Shown piece by piece: positions 1-5,929 of a stretch of 8,036 bases of DNA. The DNA lies in NCBI GenBank assembly GCA_018899075.1, contig JAHIIS010000065.1:1-8036 (forward strand). Direction: 5' to 3'. The stretch comes from Candidatus Omnitrophota bacterium (GTDB lineage Bacteria > Omnitrophota > Gorgyraeia > JAFGHF01). Positions within the stretch are counted from its first letter, which is position 1; each line of letters begins with the position of its first letter. The notes below the pieces were generated by a model. It did no database searches. It saw only the letters and a list, made by a program, of their open reading frames with translations, and was not told the DNA's origin. Made by a program: the position numbers and the translations under genes.

Positions 1-118
1 TCGCTGTAAGTGCTCAAAAGTCATTTGCCAAAAAATTGCTGAGGCTCGCTTCGCAATAAACACCTCACAAAGTTAAATAATCGTCTTTGGCGAGGGGTGG
101 CCCGAGCCCTTTAAGTTC
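1..118. other. Upstream intergenic stretch, no gene supported
   Basis: No start-to-stop gene fits here. Two forward frames are open from the left edge and stop at 57-59 and 74-76, so the tail of an upstream gene may be present, but 18-24 codons are too few to judge. A short hairpin can be drawn from AGGG at 93-96 and CCCT at 107-110, with only a few T's after it. It could be a weak terminator of an upstream gene, but the stem is too short for a firm call. Confidence 0.4.
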
Positions 119-147
119 TTGACAATGGAGTCTTAGTTTGATAAAAT
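119..147 (+). promoter_or_regulatory. Sigma70-type promoter of the mre-rod operon
   Basis: TTGACA at 119-124 and TAAAAT at 142-147 are separated by exactly 17 bp, which is close to the housekeeping sigma70 consensus. Transcription should begin near 153-155, leaving a leader of about 33 nt before the mreB start at 187. AAGGAG at 171-176 serves as the ribosome binding site. This is the only good promoter seen ahead of the five cell-shape genes. Confidence 0.8.
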
Positions 148-186
148 TTTAGGATAAGATAATAAGACAAAAGGAGCGAAAAGCCG

Positions 187-1263
187 ATGAATATTTTATT
201 GAAGATATGGAAACAGATAGTCAGGGGATTTAATTATGTGATGGGGTTGTTTTCCAATGATATGGGTATCGATTTGGGGACTGCCACAACCCTGGTCTTT
301 GTTAAAGGTGAGGGTATCGTCCTTTGTGAGCCTTCTGTAGTGGCCATCCAGAAGGGTTCCTCACGGGTGCTGGCGGTGGGTGAGGAAGCCAAGAGAATGC
401 TGGGGCGCACCCCGGGGAGCATCGTGGCGATCAGGCCGATGAAAGACGGAGTGATTGCCGATTTCGAAGTTACGGAAAGTATGTTGCGTTACTTCATAAA
501 AAAGGTGCATCACCGCCGGGTCCTTGTGCGTCCCCGGATGGTTATTGCCATTCCCTCAGGGATCACAGAAGTAGAAAAGCGGGCGGTAAAAGATTCTGCG
601 GAGCACGCCGGCGCGCGCGAAGTATTTTTAGTGGAAGAGCCTATCGCTGCTGCTGTGGGCGTAGATTTGCCTATCCAGGAACCGGCAGGCAATATGATCA
701 TTGATATCGGCGGGGGCACAACAGAGATGGCGGTAATTTCTTTAGCGGGGATTGTCTATGCCAAATGTATCAGGATCGGCGGAGATGAAATGGATGAGGC
801 CATTATCGAGCATCTAAAGAAGACTTATAATCTGATGGTTGGAGAAAGAACCGCGGAAGAAATAAAAATAAAGATTGGCTCAGCCTATCCTTTAGATGAA
901 GAACTGACTATGGAGGTCAGAGGCAGGGACCTGGTAGCGGGGCTCCCTAAAGTAATTACCGTCTCTTCCGAAGAAGTAAGAGAGGCTTTGGCTGCCCCGA
1001 TTAATGCCATTGTAGAAGCAACCAGAGTTGCTCTGGAAAGGACTCCACCCGAACTTTCTGCAGATTTGATTGAGCGCGGGATAGTCATGGCCGGCGGCGG
1101 CGCGCTTCTGCGCGGCATTGATAAGTTGCTTTCGGAAGAAACGGGCCTTCCTGTCCATGTGGCTGAAGACCCTATAACTTCCGTAGCCTTAGGGACAGGT
1201 AAAGTGTTAAACGAGATCAAATATCTTAAGAAATTACTTGTCCCCACAAGGGTGGAGCAGTGA
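187..1263 (+). CDS. mreB: Rod shape-determining protein MreB (bacterial actin)
   Basis: MreB is an ATP-binding actin homologue that forms membrane-attached filaments and directs lateral wall synthesis. The 358 residues show the actin/Hsp70 nucleotide fold: the phosphate 1 loop GIDLGTA (about 27-33), the phosphate 2 loop DIGGGTTE (173-180) and the adenosine loop MAGGGALL (301-308), together with the family signature [12 protein letters not shown] 187 has AAGGAG 10 nt upstream. An alternative ATG at 241 (Met19) would give the more usual start MGLFSND, but its AGGGGA lies 12 nt away. The first 18 residues are rich in Leu/Ile/Trp and Lys/Arg and look amphipathic, longer than the short N-terminal membrane helix of E. 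coli MreB. The gene heads the operon and its stop overlaps the mreC start (GTGA). Identity is very secure; the exact start is less so. Confidence 0.97.
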   Translation: MNILLKIWKQIVRGFNYVMGLFSNDMGIDLGTATTLVFVKGEGIVLCEPSVVAIQKGSSRVLAVGEEAKRMLGRTPGSIVAIRPMKDGVIADFEVTESMLRYFIKKVHHRRVLVRPRMVIAIPSGITEVEKRAVKDSAEHAGAREVFLVEEPIAAAVGVDLPIQEPAGNMIIDIGGGTTEMAVISLAGIVYAKCIRIGGDEMDEAIIEHLKKTYNLMVGERTAEEIKIKIGSAYPLDEELTMEVRGRDLVAGLPKVITVSSEEVREALAAPINAIVEATRVALERTPPELSADLIERGIVMAGGGALLRGIDKLLSEETGLPVHVAEDPITSVALGTGKVLNEIKYLKKLLVPTRVEQ

Positions 1264-2060
1264 GGCTGGCGTGGTTCAGGAATTTAAAGCCGGCTATTCA
1301 ACTGCTTGTTTTATCAGGATTAATATTCGTTCTTTTAGCCTTCTATATCCCCCTTTCTAAATACATAAGACCTGCGATAATATCTTTACTTTTACCTCCC
1401 CTGAAACTTTGCGAGGGTGTATCTTCCAACGCAAGGCAGTTCTTGAGGTTTCAAGATTTAGCCGAAGAAAATAAAAGACTTAAGATTAAAGTTGATAACT
1501 TAGCCGGCCAATTACTCCAATTAGAGGAGGCAGGACTGGAGAATCAGCGCCTGCGCAGCCTTTTGTCTTTACCGCAAAGTAAGACCTTGCAGACAAAAGC
1601 GGCTCTTTTGATCGGCAAGGATTCTTCCAATTGGACTATGACTGTGCTCATTAATCAAGGGACATCAAGCGGCATAAGAAAAGGTATGCCTGTGGTCTTA
1701 GGGGCAAATTTGGCGGGAAAAGTCATAGAGGCCTCTTCCTTTGCGGCCAAGGTTGCCTTGATTGTCGATTTCAATTCCAAAATTCCTGCTAAGATTTTGC
1801 GCACCCGCGAAGAAGGCATAGTCTTTGGAGCTCGCCAGGGAGGACGGGTGGTCTGTAAGATAAAATATATTCAGGGGGCAATAGAGATAGGCGACAGGAT
1901 TATATCTTCAGGCCTGGGAAAGATATACCCCAAAGGACTCTTAATCGGAGAGGTTATAGCAGTGGAAGAAGAGGAAAACAAGTTATATAAAGTAGCCGAG
2001 ATTCAGCCGGCAGTTGAGTTCGCAAGCCTGGAAGAAGTCACGGTTATCACCAGCCAATGA
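1260..2060 (+). CDS. mreC: Rod shape-determining protein MreC
   Basis: MreC is a bitopic inner-membrane protein that links MreB to the periplasmic enzymes and activates PBP2-RodA. The 266 residues begin with a short basic cytoplasmic tail, one transmembrane segment at about 13-31, and a periplasmic coiled coil at about 62-103 with regular Leu/Glu/Lys heptads. The C-terminal beta domain from about 110 carries the family-typical stretch [18 protein letters not shown] near 215-232. Length matches the family. The start is GTG at 1260, overlapping the mreB stop by 4 bp (GTGA), with the purine-rich AGGGTGGAG just ahead, so translation is probably coupled to mreB. The stop overlaps the mreD start (ATGA). 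No internal breaks are seen. Confidence 0.95.
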   Translation: MRLAWFRNLKPAIQLLVLSGLIFVLLAFYIPLSKYIRPAIISLLLPPLKLCEGVSSNARQFLRFQDLAEENKRLKIKVDNLAGQLLQLEEAGLENQRLRSLLSLPQSKTLQTKAALLIGKDSSNWTMTVLINQGTSSGIRKGMPVVLGANLAGKVIEASSFAAKVALIVDFNSKIPAKILRTREEGIVFGARQGGRVVCKIKYIQGAIEIGDRIISSGLGKIYPKGLLIGEVIAVEEEENKLYKVAEIQPAVEFASLEEVTVITSQ

Positions 2061-2542
2061 AACCAGGAAAATTATTAATTTTATTTTTGATTATTTTGTT
2101 TACAATCTTACAATGCACAGCGCTCAATTACGTCCGGATTTTTAGAATCAAACCGGATATCTTACTTATTTTAGTAATTTTTTTCAGCCTCAACTTTGGC
2201 CGGATTTACGGGTTGGTAATAGGGGCGCTTTGCGGGCTTTTCAGCGAAGCAACTTGCGGGGCGCCTGCGGGCGCAATAGTATTTGTCTATTCTTTGGGGG
2301 GGCTCCTCTTAGGCCATATCGGCAGATGGGTTTATGACCAGAAAATTTTCGGCCAGATGGGCATATCCCTTATTTTTAGTTTCGTAATTTATTTTTTTTT
2401 ATTTTTTCTTTTTCAAACCCTCGATGCAAATTTGTCTTTGTTTAATAGCTTAATATCCGTTATCCTGCCCGCCTCTTTTTATACTGCGGCTGTTTCGCCT
2501 GTTTTGTTCCGCTTTTTAAAAACCATCTTAAATACAAGATAA
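2057..2542 (+). CDS. mreD: Rod shape-determining protein MreD
   Basis: MreD is a small polytopic inner-membrane partner of MreC in the elongation complex. The 161 residues are almost all hydrophobic, with about six membrane segments (roughly 5-27, 34-47, 50-64, 70-88, 101-120 and 128-151). The KPDILLILV stretch near residue 32 and the following GLVIGALCGLFSEA resemble the MreD pattern of a Pro-Asp before TM2 and a Gly-rich TM3. Sequence conservation in this family is low, so the call leans on size, topology and position between mreC and mrdA. No Shine-Dalgarno sequence is visible; the ATG overlaps the mreC stop (ATGA), which suggests translation depends on ribosomes finishing mreC. A run of nine T's inside codons 112-115 encodes Phe-Phe and leaves the frame intact. 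Confidence 0.9.
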   Translation: MKPGKLLILFLIILFTILQCTALNYVRIFRIKPDILLILVIFFSLNFGRIYGLVIGALCGLFSEATCGAPAGAIVFVYSLGGLLLGHIGRWVYDQKIFGQMGISLIFSFVIYFFLFFLFQTLDANLSLFNSLISVILPASFYTAAVSPVLFRFLKTILNTR

Positions 2543-2548
2543 GTTCCT

Positions 2549-4285
2549 ATGCATCTACGATTGTTGAAAAAAATAACTTTTGTTTCTTTTCTTTTCCTGA
2601 CTTTATGCCTGGCTTATAACCAGATTATTAAAGGGCCTTACTATTCTCAATTAAGCCAGAATAACAGAATTAAACTTGCCAGGCTCCCTGCTCCGCGGGG
2701 ATTGATTTACGACCGGTGCAAAAGAGTCGTAGCAGGCCAGAGGCTTATGTTTAATGCGGCGTTACTTTCCCAGGAAATAAAGGATGTTCAGCAAAGTCTT
2801 GAGAAGATAAGCCCTATCTTAAACATTCCCCAGGAAGAACTCTTGCGCCGATTCAGGAAGAATTTTTCCGCCCCGTTTATTCCGGTTGTAGTTGCCGCGG
2901 ATGTCCCTAAAGAAACGGCCATACTCCTGGAATGTAAAGAATCCGATATTCCGGGCCTGATTATCCAAACCGAACCTCTGAGAGATTACCGCTATGGAGC
3001 GAGCCTCTGTCATATTCTCGGGTATTTAGGCAGTATGGCGGAAGATGAGTTAAGGAAATTTAAAGAGTACGGCTTGCGCACGAAGGATTTGATAGGGAAA
3101 AGCGGCGTAGAGAAAGAATTCGACCATTATTTAAGAGGGGAAGCAGGGGGGATGCAGGTAGAGGTAGACAATCGGGGCTGTAAGGTGAGGGTTTTGGGTA
3201 AAAGAGCGCCCCGAAAAGGCGCAGACCTCTATTTAACTATCGATGCCCAATTGCAGGAATTTATCGATAGCCTATTAGAAGGAAAAAAGGGCGCTTGCGT
3301 GGTGATGGATGTTCAAAGCGGCGAGATTTTATCTATGGTGAGCGAGCCCGGTTTCGACCCCAACTTGTTCATTGCGGCCCTTAATGGAAAGCCGGCGGCC
3401 GAACGCAGAATAAAGGAACTGCTTAATTCAAGAGAAGCGGTTTTAGTCAATCGGGCTATTTCAGGGGTTTATCCGCCCGGCTCAATTTTTAAAATTGTTG
3501 TAGCCGCAGCAGGCCTGGAAACAGACGGCATTAGCCCTGAAGCAAGGCTTGAGTGTCCGGGAAGCTTTAAGGTAGGCAGGCGCCGGTTCTTTTGCTGGAA
3601 TCTTGACGGCCACGGCAGACAGAATTTAACCGAGGCCATTGCTTACTCCTGCAATGTCTTTTTCTATAAATTGGGGCTTGCCCTTGGGCCGCAAAAGATT
3701 GCCTCCTTCGCCCGCAAATTCGGATTAGGAAACACAACAGGCGTGGATTTACCATATGAGTCAACAGGGCTTGTTCCTTCCAGGGGCTGGAAGTTGAAGA
3801 CCTACAAGGAGAGGTGGTATGACGGGGAGACGGCCAATTTTTCTATCGGGCAGGGGTATCTTTTAGTCACTCCTTTACAGATGGCCCAGGTGATTTCTGC
3901 GGTAGCCAACGGAGGCTATCTCACCCGGCCCCATATAGTAGAAACAGGCGGACAGAAATCCGGGGGTTTCCGAAAAAGGCTGGCTTTAGAAAAAGAGACA
4001 TTGGAAATAATTAAAGAGGGGATGCGCCGGGTTATAGACGATGAACAGGGAACCGGCCGCCAGGCAAGGATTTCTGGCGTGCAATGGGCAGCTAAAACCG
4101 GGACTGCTCAAGTCTCAAACAGAGCCTCCCACGGCTGGTTCGGGGCGTTTTACCCCTTTGATGAACCGCGCTTTTCGGTGCTTGTGTTTTTAGAATACGG
4201 AGGAAGCGGGGGAGGGACTCCCGCTATGATAGCCAAAAAGATTATAGAGTATATCATAGAAAAGGATGTGGGTGGCAGGACATAG
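2549..4285 (+). CDS. mrdA: Penicillin-binding protein 2 (class B PBP, peptidoglycan transpeptidase)
   Basis: PBP2 cross-links peptidoglycan during elongation and works as a pair with RodA. The 578 residues have one N-terminal membrane anchor (about 8-24), the class B pedestal beginning at RGLIYDR (50-56), and a C-terminal transpeptidase domain. All three penicilloyl-serine motifs are present: SIFK with the acyl-acceptor Ser312 and Lys315 in the context YPPGS, SCN at 367-369, and KTGTAQ from Lys516. PBP2 rather than PBP3/FtsI is supported by the position directly before rodA and after mreD. C349, D353 and H355 cluster before the SxN motif; a zinc site has been described in this part of E. coli PBP2, but equivalence here is untested. 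The ATG lies 6 bp after the mreD stop and has only a weak AAG-type ribosome site. Confidence 0.96.
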   Translation: MHLRLLKKITFVSFLFLTLCLAYNQIIKGPYYSQLSQNNRIKLARLPAPRGLIYDRCKRVVAGQRLMFNAALLSQEIKDVQQSLEKISPILNIPQEELLRRFRKNFSAPFIPVVVAADVPKETAILLECKESDIPGLIIQTEPLRDYRYGASLCHILGYLGSMAEDELRKFKEYGLRTKDLIGKSGVEKEFDHYLRGEAGGMQVEVDNRGCKVRVLGKRAPRKGADLYLTIDAQLQEFIDSLLEGKKGACVVMDVQSGEILSMVSEPGFDPNLFIAALNGKPAAERRIKELLNSREAVLVNRAISGVYPPGSIFKIVVAAAGLETDGISPEARLECPGSFKVGRRRFFCWNLDGHGRQNLTEAIAYSCNVFFYKLGLALGPQKIASFARKFGLGNTTGVDLPYESTGLVPSRGWKLKTYKERWYDGETANFSIGQGYLLVTPLQMAQVISAVANGGYLTRPHIVETGGQKSGGFRKRLALEKETLEIIKEGMRRVIDDEQGTGRQARISGVQWAAKTGTAQVSNRASHGWFGAFYPFDEPRFSVLVFLEYGGSGGGTPAMIAKKIIEYIIEKDVGGRT

Positions 4286-4289
4286 GTAA

Positions 4290-5393
4290 ATGTTTAACCT
4301 TAAGACCTGGAAGAACTTCGACTTTATATTATTTTTGACGACCGTTTTTATTTTTGCTATCGGATTGGCCTTCCTATATAGCTCAACGTACCATTTTTCT
4401 TATAAACATAACGGCATCCTGACACAAAGTTTCCTTATCAGACAAATTACCTGGTTTGCCCTTGCCCTTTTAATCGGGCTGATTATCGTGAAGGTGGACT
4501 ATCAAAAATGGCTGGAACTGGCTTATCCCCTATATGGATTGAATTTTATCCTTTTGCTTTTGGTTCTGCTTTCAGGCGTGGCAAAACTGGGCGCGCAGAG
4601 GTGGATAAGTCTCGGCAATATAGGTTTTCAGCCTTCCGAATTCAGTAAGCTTATAATCGTTTTGACCTTAGCGCGGTATCTGGGGCAGCGAGAGGGTGTC
4701 TGCGGGAAAGAAATGGCTGTTTGTTTTTTAATAGTCGGCGCGCCTTTTCTTTTAATTGTGAAGCAACCCGACCTGGGGACTGCCCTGGCTTTAATCCCTA
4801 TCCTTTTCGCCATCCTTTATGTGTGGGGGGCGCGTTTGCGGACTTTAATTTTAATCTTTGCGGCTTTCGGGCTGTCTTCGCCCTTTTTATGGCAGGCGCT
4901 TAAGGATTATCAAAAGAGGAGAATCCTGGTATTTATTAATCCCGATGCAGACCCTTTAGGCGCCGGCTATACGGTCATCCAATCTAAAATTGCCATTGGT
5001 TCAGGAGGGCTGTTTGGAAAAGGGTGGCTGGCAGGGACGCAAAACCAGTTAAATTTTTTGCCTGAGCGCCACACAGATTTTATCTTTTCGGTAGTAGGCG
5101 AGGAATGGGGTTTTGCCGGCGCAATGTTGCTTTTAATTTTATACTTTGTTTTAATTTGGCGCGCCTATTCCTGCGCCCAGCAGACTCAGGATTCCTCAGG
5201 AAGACTTCTTGTTTGCGGCATAATTGCAATGCTTTCTTTTCAGGTTGTGGTAAATGTCTCTATGACAATGGGGCTTATGCCTGCCGTGGGTTTGCCCCTG
5301 CCCTTAATAAGTTATGGGGGCTCCTCCTTATTTACCACTATGGCCTCCATAGCCCTCCTTTTAAATATCGGCATGCGAAGAACGGTCTTCTAA
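4290..5393 (+). CDS. rodA: SEDS-family peptidoglycan glycosyltransferase RodA
   Basis: RodA polymerises lipid II into glycan strands in the inner membrane, and PBP2 cross-links them. The 367 residues are a multi-pass membrane protein with the SEDS motifs in order: RWISLG with Arg104-Trp105, FQPSEFSK (113-119), KQPDLGTA (158-165), INPDADPLGAGYT, the large-loop motif PERHTDF with Asp263, and GLPLPLISYGGSS (334-346). Asp263 lies in the motif that holds the essential Asp of characterised RodA proteins (D262 in E. coli as I recall). RodA is preferred over FtsW because it follows mrdA in an mre operon. The ATG is 4 bp after the mrdA stop, with CAGGA at 4276-4280 as a plausible ribosome site. It is the last gene of the cell-shape block; no good terminator follows it. 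Confidence 0.96.
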   Translation: MFNLKTWKNFDFILFLTTVFIFAIGLAFLYSSTYHFSYKHNGILTQSFLIRQITWFALALLIGLIIVKVDYQKWLELAYPLYGLNFILLLLVLLSGVAKLGAQRWISLGNIGFQPSEFSKLIIVLTLARYLGQREGVCGKEMAVCFLIVGAPFLLIVKQPDLGTALALIPILFAILYVWGARLRTLILIFAAFGLSSPFLWQALKDYQKRRILVFINPDADPLGAGYTVIQSKIAIGSGGLFGKGWLAGTQNQLNFLPERHTDFIFSVVGEEWGFAGAMLLLILYFVLIWRAYSCAQQTQDSSGRLLVCGIIAMLSFQVVVNVSMTMGLMPAVGLPLPLISYGGSSLFTTMASIALLLNIGMRRTVF

Positions 5394-5416
5394 GTCAAAA
5401 GGCACAATTGCACAAA

Positions 5417-5429
5417 TGTCAACTTGACA
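5417..5429. promoter_or_regulatory. Candidate operator: palindrome over the -35 box
   Basis: TGTCAA-C-TTGACA is a perfect 6+1+6 inverted repeat whose right arm is the -35 hexamer of the riboswitch promoter. A repressor bound here would block RNA polymerase. The first gene of the operon encodes a ribbon-helix-helix-like protein, a class that often binds short palindromes at its own promoter. The link is inference; part of the symmetry follows simply from the TTGACA consensus. Confidence 0.35.
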
Positions 5430-5452
5430 AATGCTGCTTTTTGTGCTATACT
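5424..5452 (+). promoter_or_regulatory. Sigma70-type promoter of the riboswitch operon
   Basis: TTGACA at 5424-5429 and TATACT at 5447-5452 are 17 bp apart, a near-perfect housekeeping promoter. The transcript should start near 5458-5460, about 30 nt before the aptamer core. A strong promoter followed by an aptamer and an intrinsic terminator is the usual layout of transcriptional riboswitches, so control is expected at elongation as well as initiation. Confidence 0.85.
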
Positions 5453-5487
5453 TTTGATTGTACAAAGTAACAGAAGCGCGTTTGAAA

Positions 5488-5570
5488 AAGGCAACTCCTT
5501 GACATCTTTGATGTCAAGGAGGCGCAAAACCACAGGTCCTAAGTAACCCTTGGGGCAGCTGGGTTGCCAG
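5488..5570 (+). promoter_or_regulatory. c-di-GMP-I (GEMM-I) riboswitch aptamer
   Basis: The element senses cyclic di-GMP in the 5' leader. GGCAA (5490-5494) pairs with TTGCC (5564-5568). An 11-bp hairpin follows at 5496-5520. Then GGCGCAAAACC matches the conserved GACGCAAAGCC core, and CAGGTCCTAA and GGGCAGCTGGGTTGCC match the rest of the class. The second helix forms from CC (5530-5531) with GG (5562-5563) plus CAG (5533-5535) with CTG (5559-5561), where other members commonly have CGG/CCG, a compensatory change. By alignment to the Vibrio Vc2 aptamer from memory, ligand contacts G20, A47 and C92 map to G5491, A5527 and C5567 and are all conserved. A G at position 20 favours c-di-GMP over cGAMP. 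Differences from the class are the GGCAAC sequence, one A shorter than GGCAAAC, and a TTT loop instead of a GNRA tetraloop. Confidence 0.88.
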
Positions 5571-5601
5571 ACGCAAGCAGAAAGCGTTAGGGCCTTTGGT
5601 T
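5528..5601 (+). promoter_or_regulatory. Antiterminator pairing of the riboswitch expression platform
   Basis: AACCACAGGTCCTAA (5528-5542), inside the aptamer core, is complementary to TTAGGGCCTTTGGTT (5587-5601): 13 Watson-Crick pairs, one G-U and one mismatch over 15 nt. The second segment includes the whole 5' arm of the terminator. The two folds exclude each other: an aptamer held by ligand frees the terminator arm, whereas an unliganded aptamer can be invaded and termination prevented. This predicts an OFF switch. The pairing is seen in the sequence; the direction of switching is inferred. Confidence 0.75.
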
Positions 5602-5629
5602 AGTAGATGGAAAACCAAAGGCCATTTTT
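5591..5629 (+). terminator. Intrinsic terminator of the riboswitch
   Basis: GGCCTTTGGTT (5591-5601) and AACCAAAGGCC (5613-5623) form a perfect 11-bp stem with an 11-nt loop. ATTTTTAATTT follows directly, with the U-tract at 5625-5629. The terminator lies between aptamer and first gene, 6 nt ahead of that gene's ribosome site, so it acts as a conditional attenuator and not as the end of an operon. Confidence 0.92.
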
Positions 5630-5647
5630 AATTTGAGGACAAAAACA

Positions 5648-5929
5648 ATGATCAAGAGGCCAGACAATCCGGATGGAAACGCCCACCGCGTGATTACTTT
5701 TCTTACGCGAGACGAACTCGATTTTCTGGATAAGGTTGGAAAGGACGCCCTGTTTAGCGCAGGAACCAAGCTATCAAGAAGCAAGATTATTTCTGCTATA
5801 GTCGATGTGATGCGAAGATTAGGCATCGATGGCGCAGGCTTACGTTCCAAAAAAGAATTGGAGAGAAGGATTATTAAAGCGATGAAAAGAGAAAGGAAAG
5901 GTGAACAAAAAAATGGCACAGTCCTTTAA
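5648..5929 (+). CDS. Small ribbon-helix-helix-like protein, target unknown
   Basis: I do not recognise a named family. The 93-residue product looks like a ribbon-helix-helix DNA-binding protein: a short strand HRVITFLT (13-20), a first helix from about RDELDFLDKVGKDAL (21-35), and a second helix introduced by LSRSKIISAIVDVMRRL (42-58), where LSRS-x-II is a common RHH pattern. The loop between the helices is longer than usual. The tail from about 66 is highly basic and helical. ATG 5648 is chosen because GAGGA (5635-5639) lies 8 nt ahead; an in-frame TTG at 5633 would place the start before that site. It is the first gene behind the c-di-GMP riboswitch and overlaps the next gene by 17 bp. It may regulate its own promoter, but no function is shown. 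It is very likely a real gene; the RHH call is moderate. Confidence 0.82.
   Translation: MIKRPDNPDGNAHRVITFLTRDELDFLDKVGKDALFSAGTKLSRSKIISAIVDVMRRLGIDGAGLRSKKELERRIIKAMKRERKGEQKNGTVL

Noticed and set aside
1..76. Two short open frames at the left edge that could be the C-terminus of an upstream gene
   Set aside because: Stops come at 57-59 and 74-76 in different frames; 18-24 residues without a recognisable motif cannot support a choice.
885..1247. A 120-codon reverse-strand frame inside mreB
   Set aside because: The sense strand encodes conserved MreB motifs throughout; the reverse product is low-complexity Ser/Pro/Thr-rich, a typical antisense shadow.
2391..2412. T-rich tract with a run of nine T's in mreD, considered as a slippage site or frameshift
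   Set aside because: The frame is intact on both sides and the codons give Phe/Leu of a membrane helix; nothing indicates phase variation.
5105..5470. A 121-codon forward reading frame overlapping the rodA end and the following promoter
   Set aside because: It lies out of frame inside rodA, its product is Cys- and Phe-rich without a motif, and it runs across the promoter region; rodA explains the sequence.
5499..5527. TTGACA at 5499-5504 as a second promoter -35 box
   Set aside because: At 17 bp spacing the -10 position reads GCGCAA, so no promoter is supported; the hexamer is part of the aptamer hairpin.
5488..5570. cGAMP (GEMM-Ib) or another riboswitch class
   Set aside because: The position equivalent to G20 is G, while cGAMP-selective variants carry A there; core motifs do not match other classes I know. 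Binding data would be needed to exclude mixed specificity.
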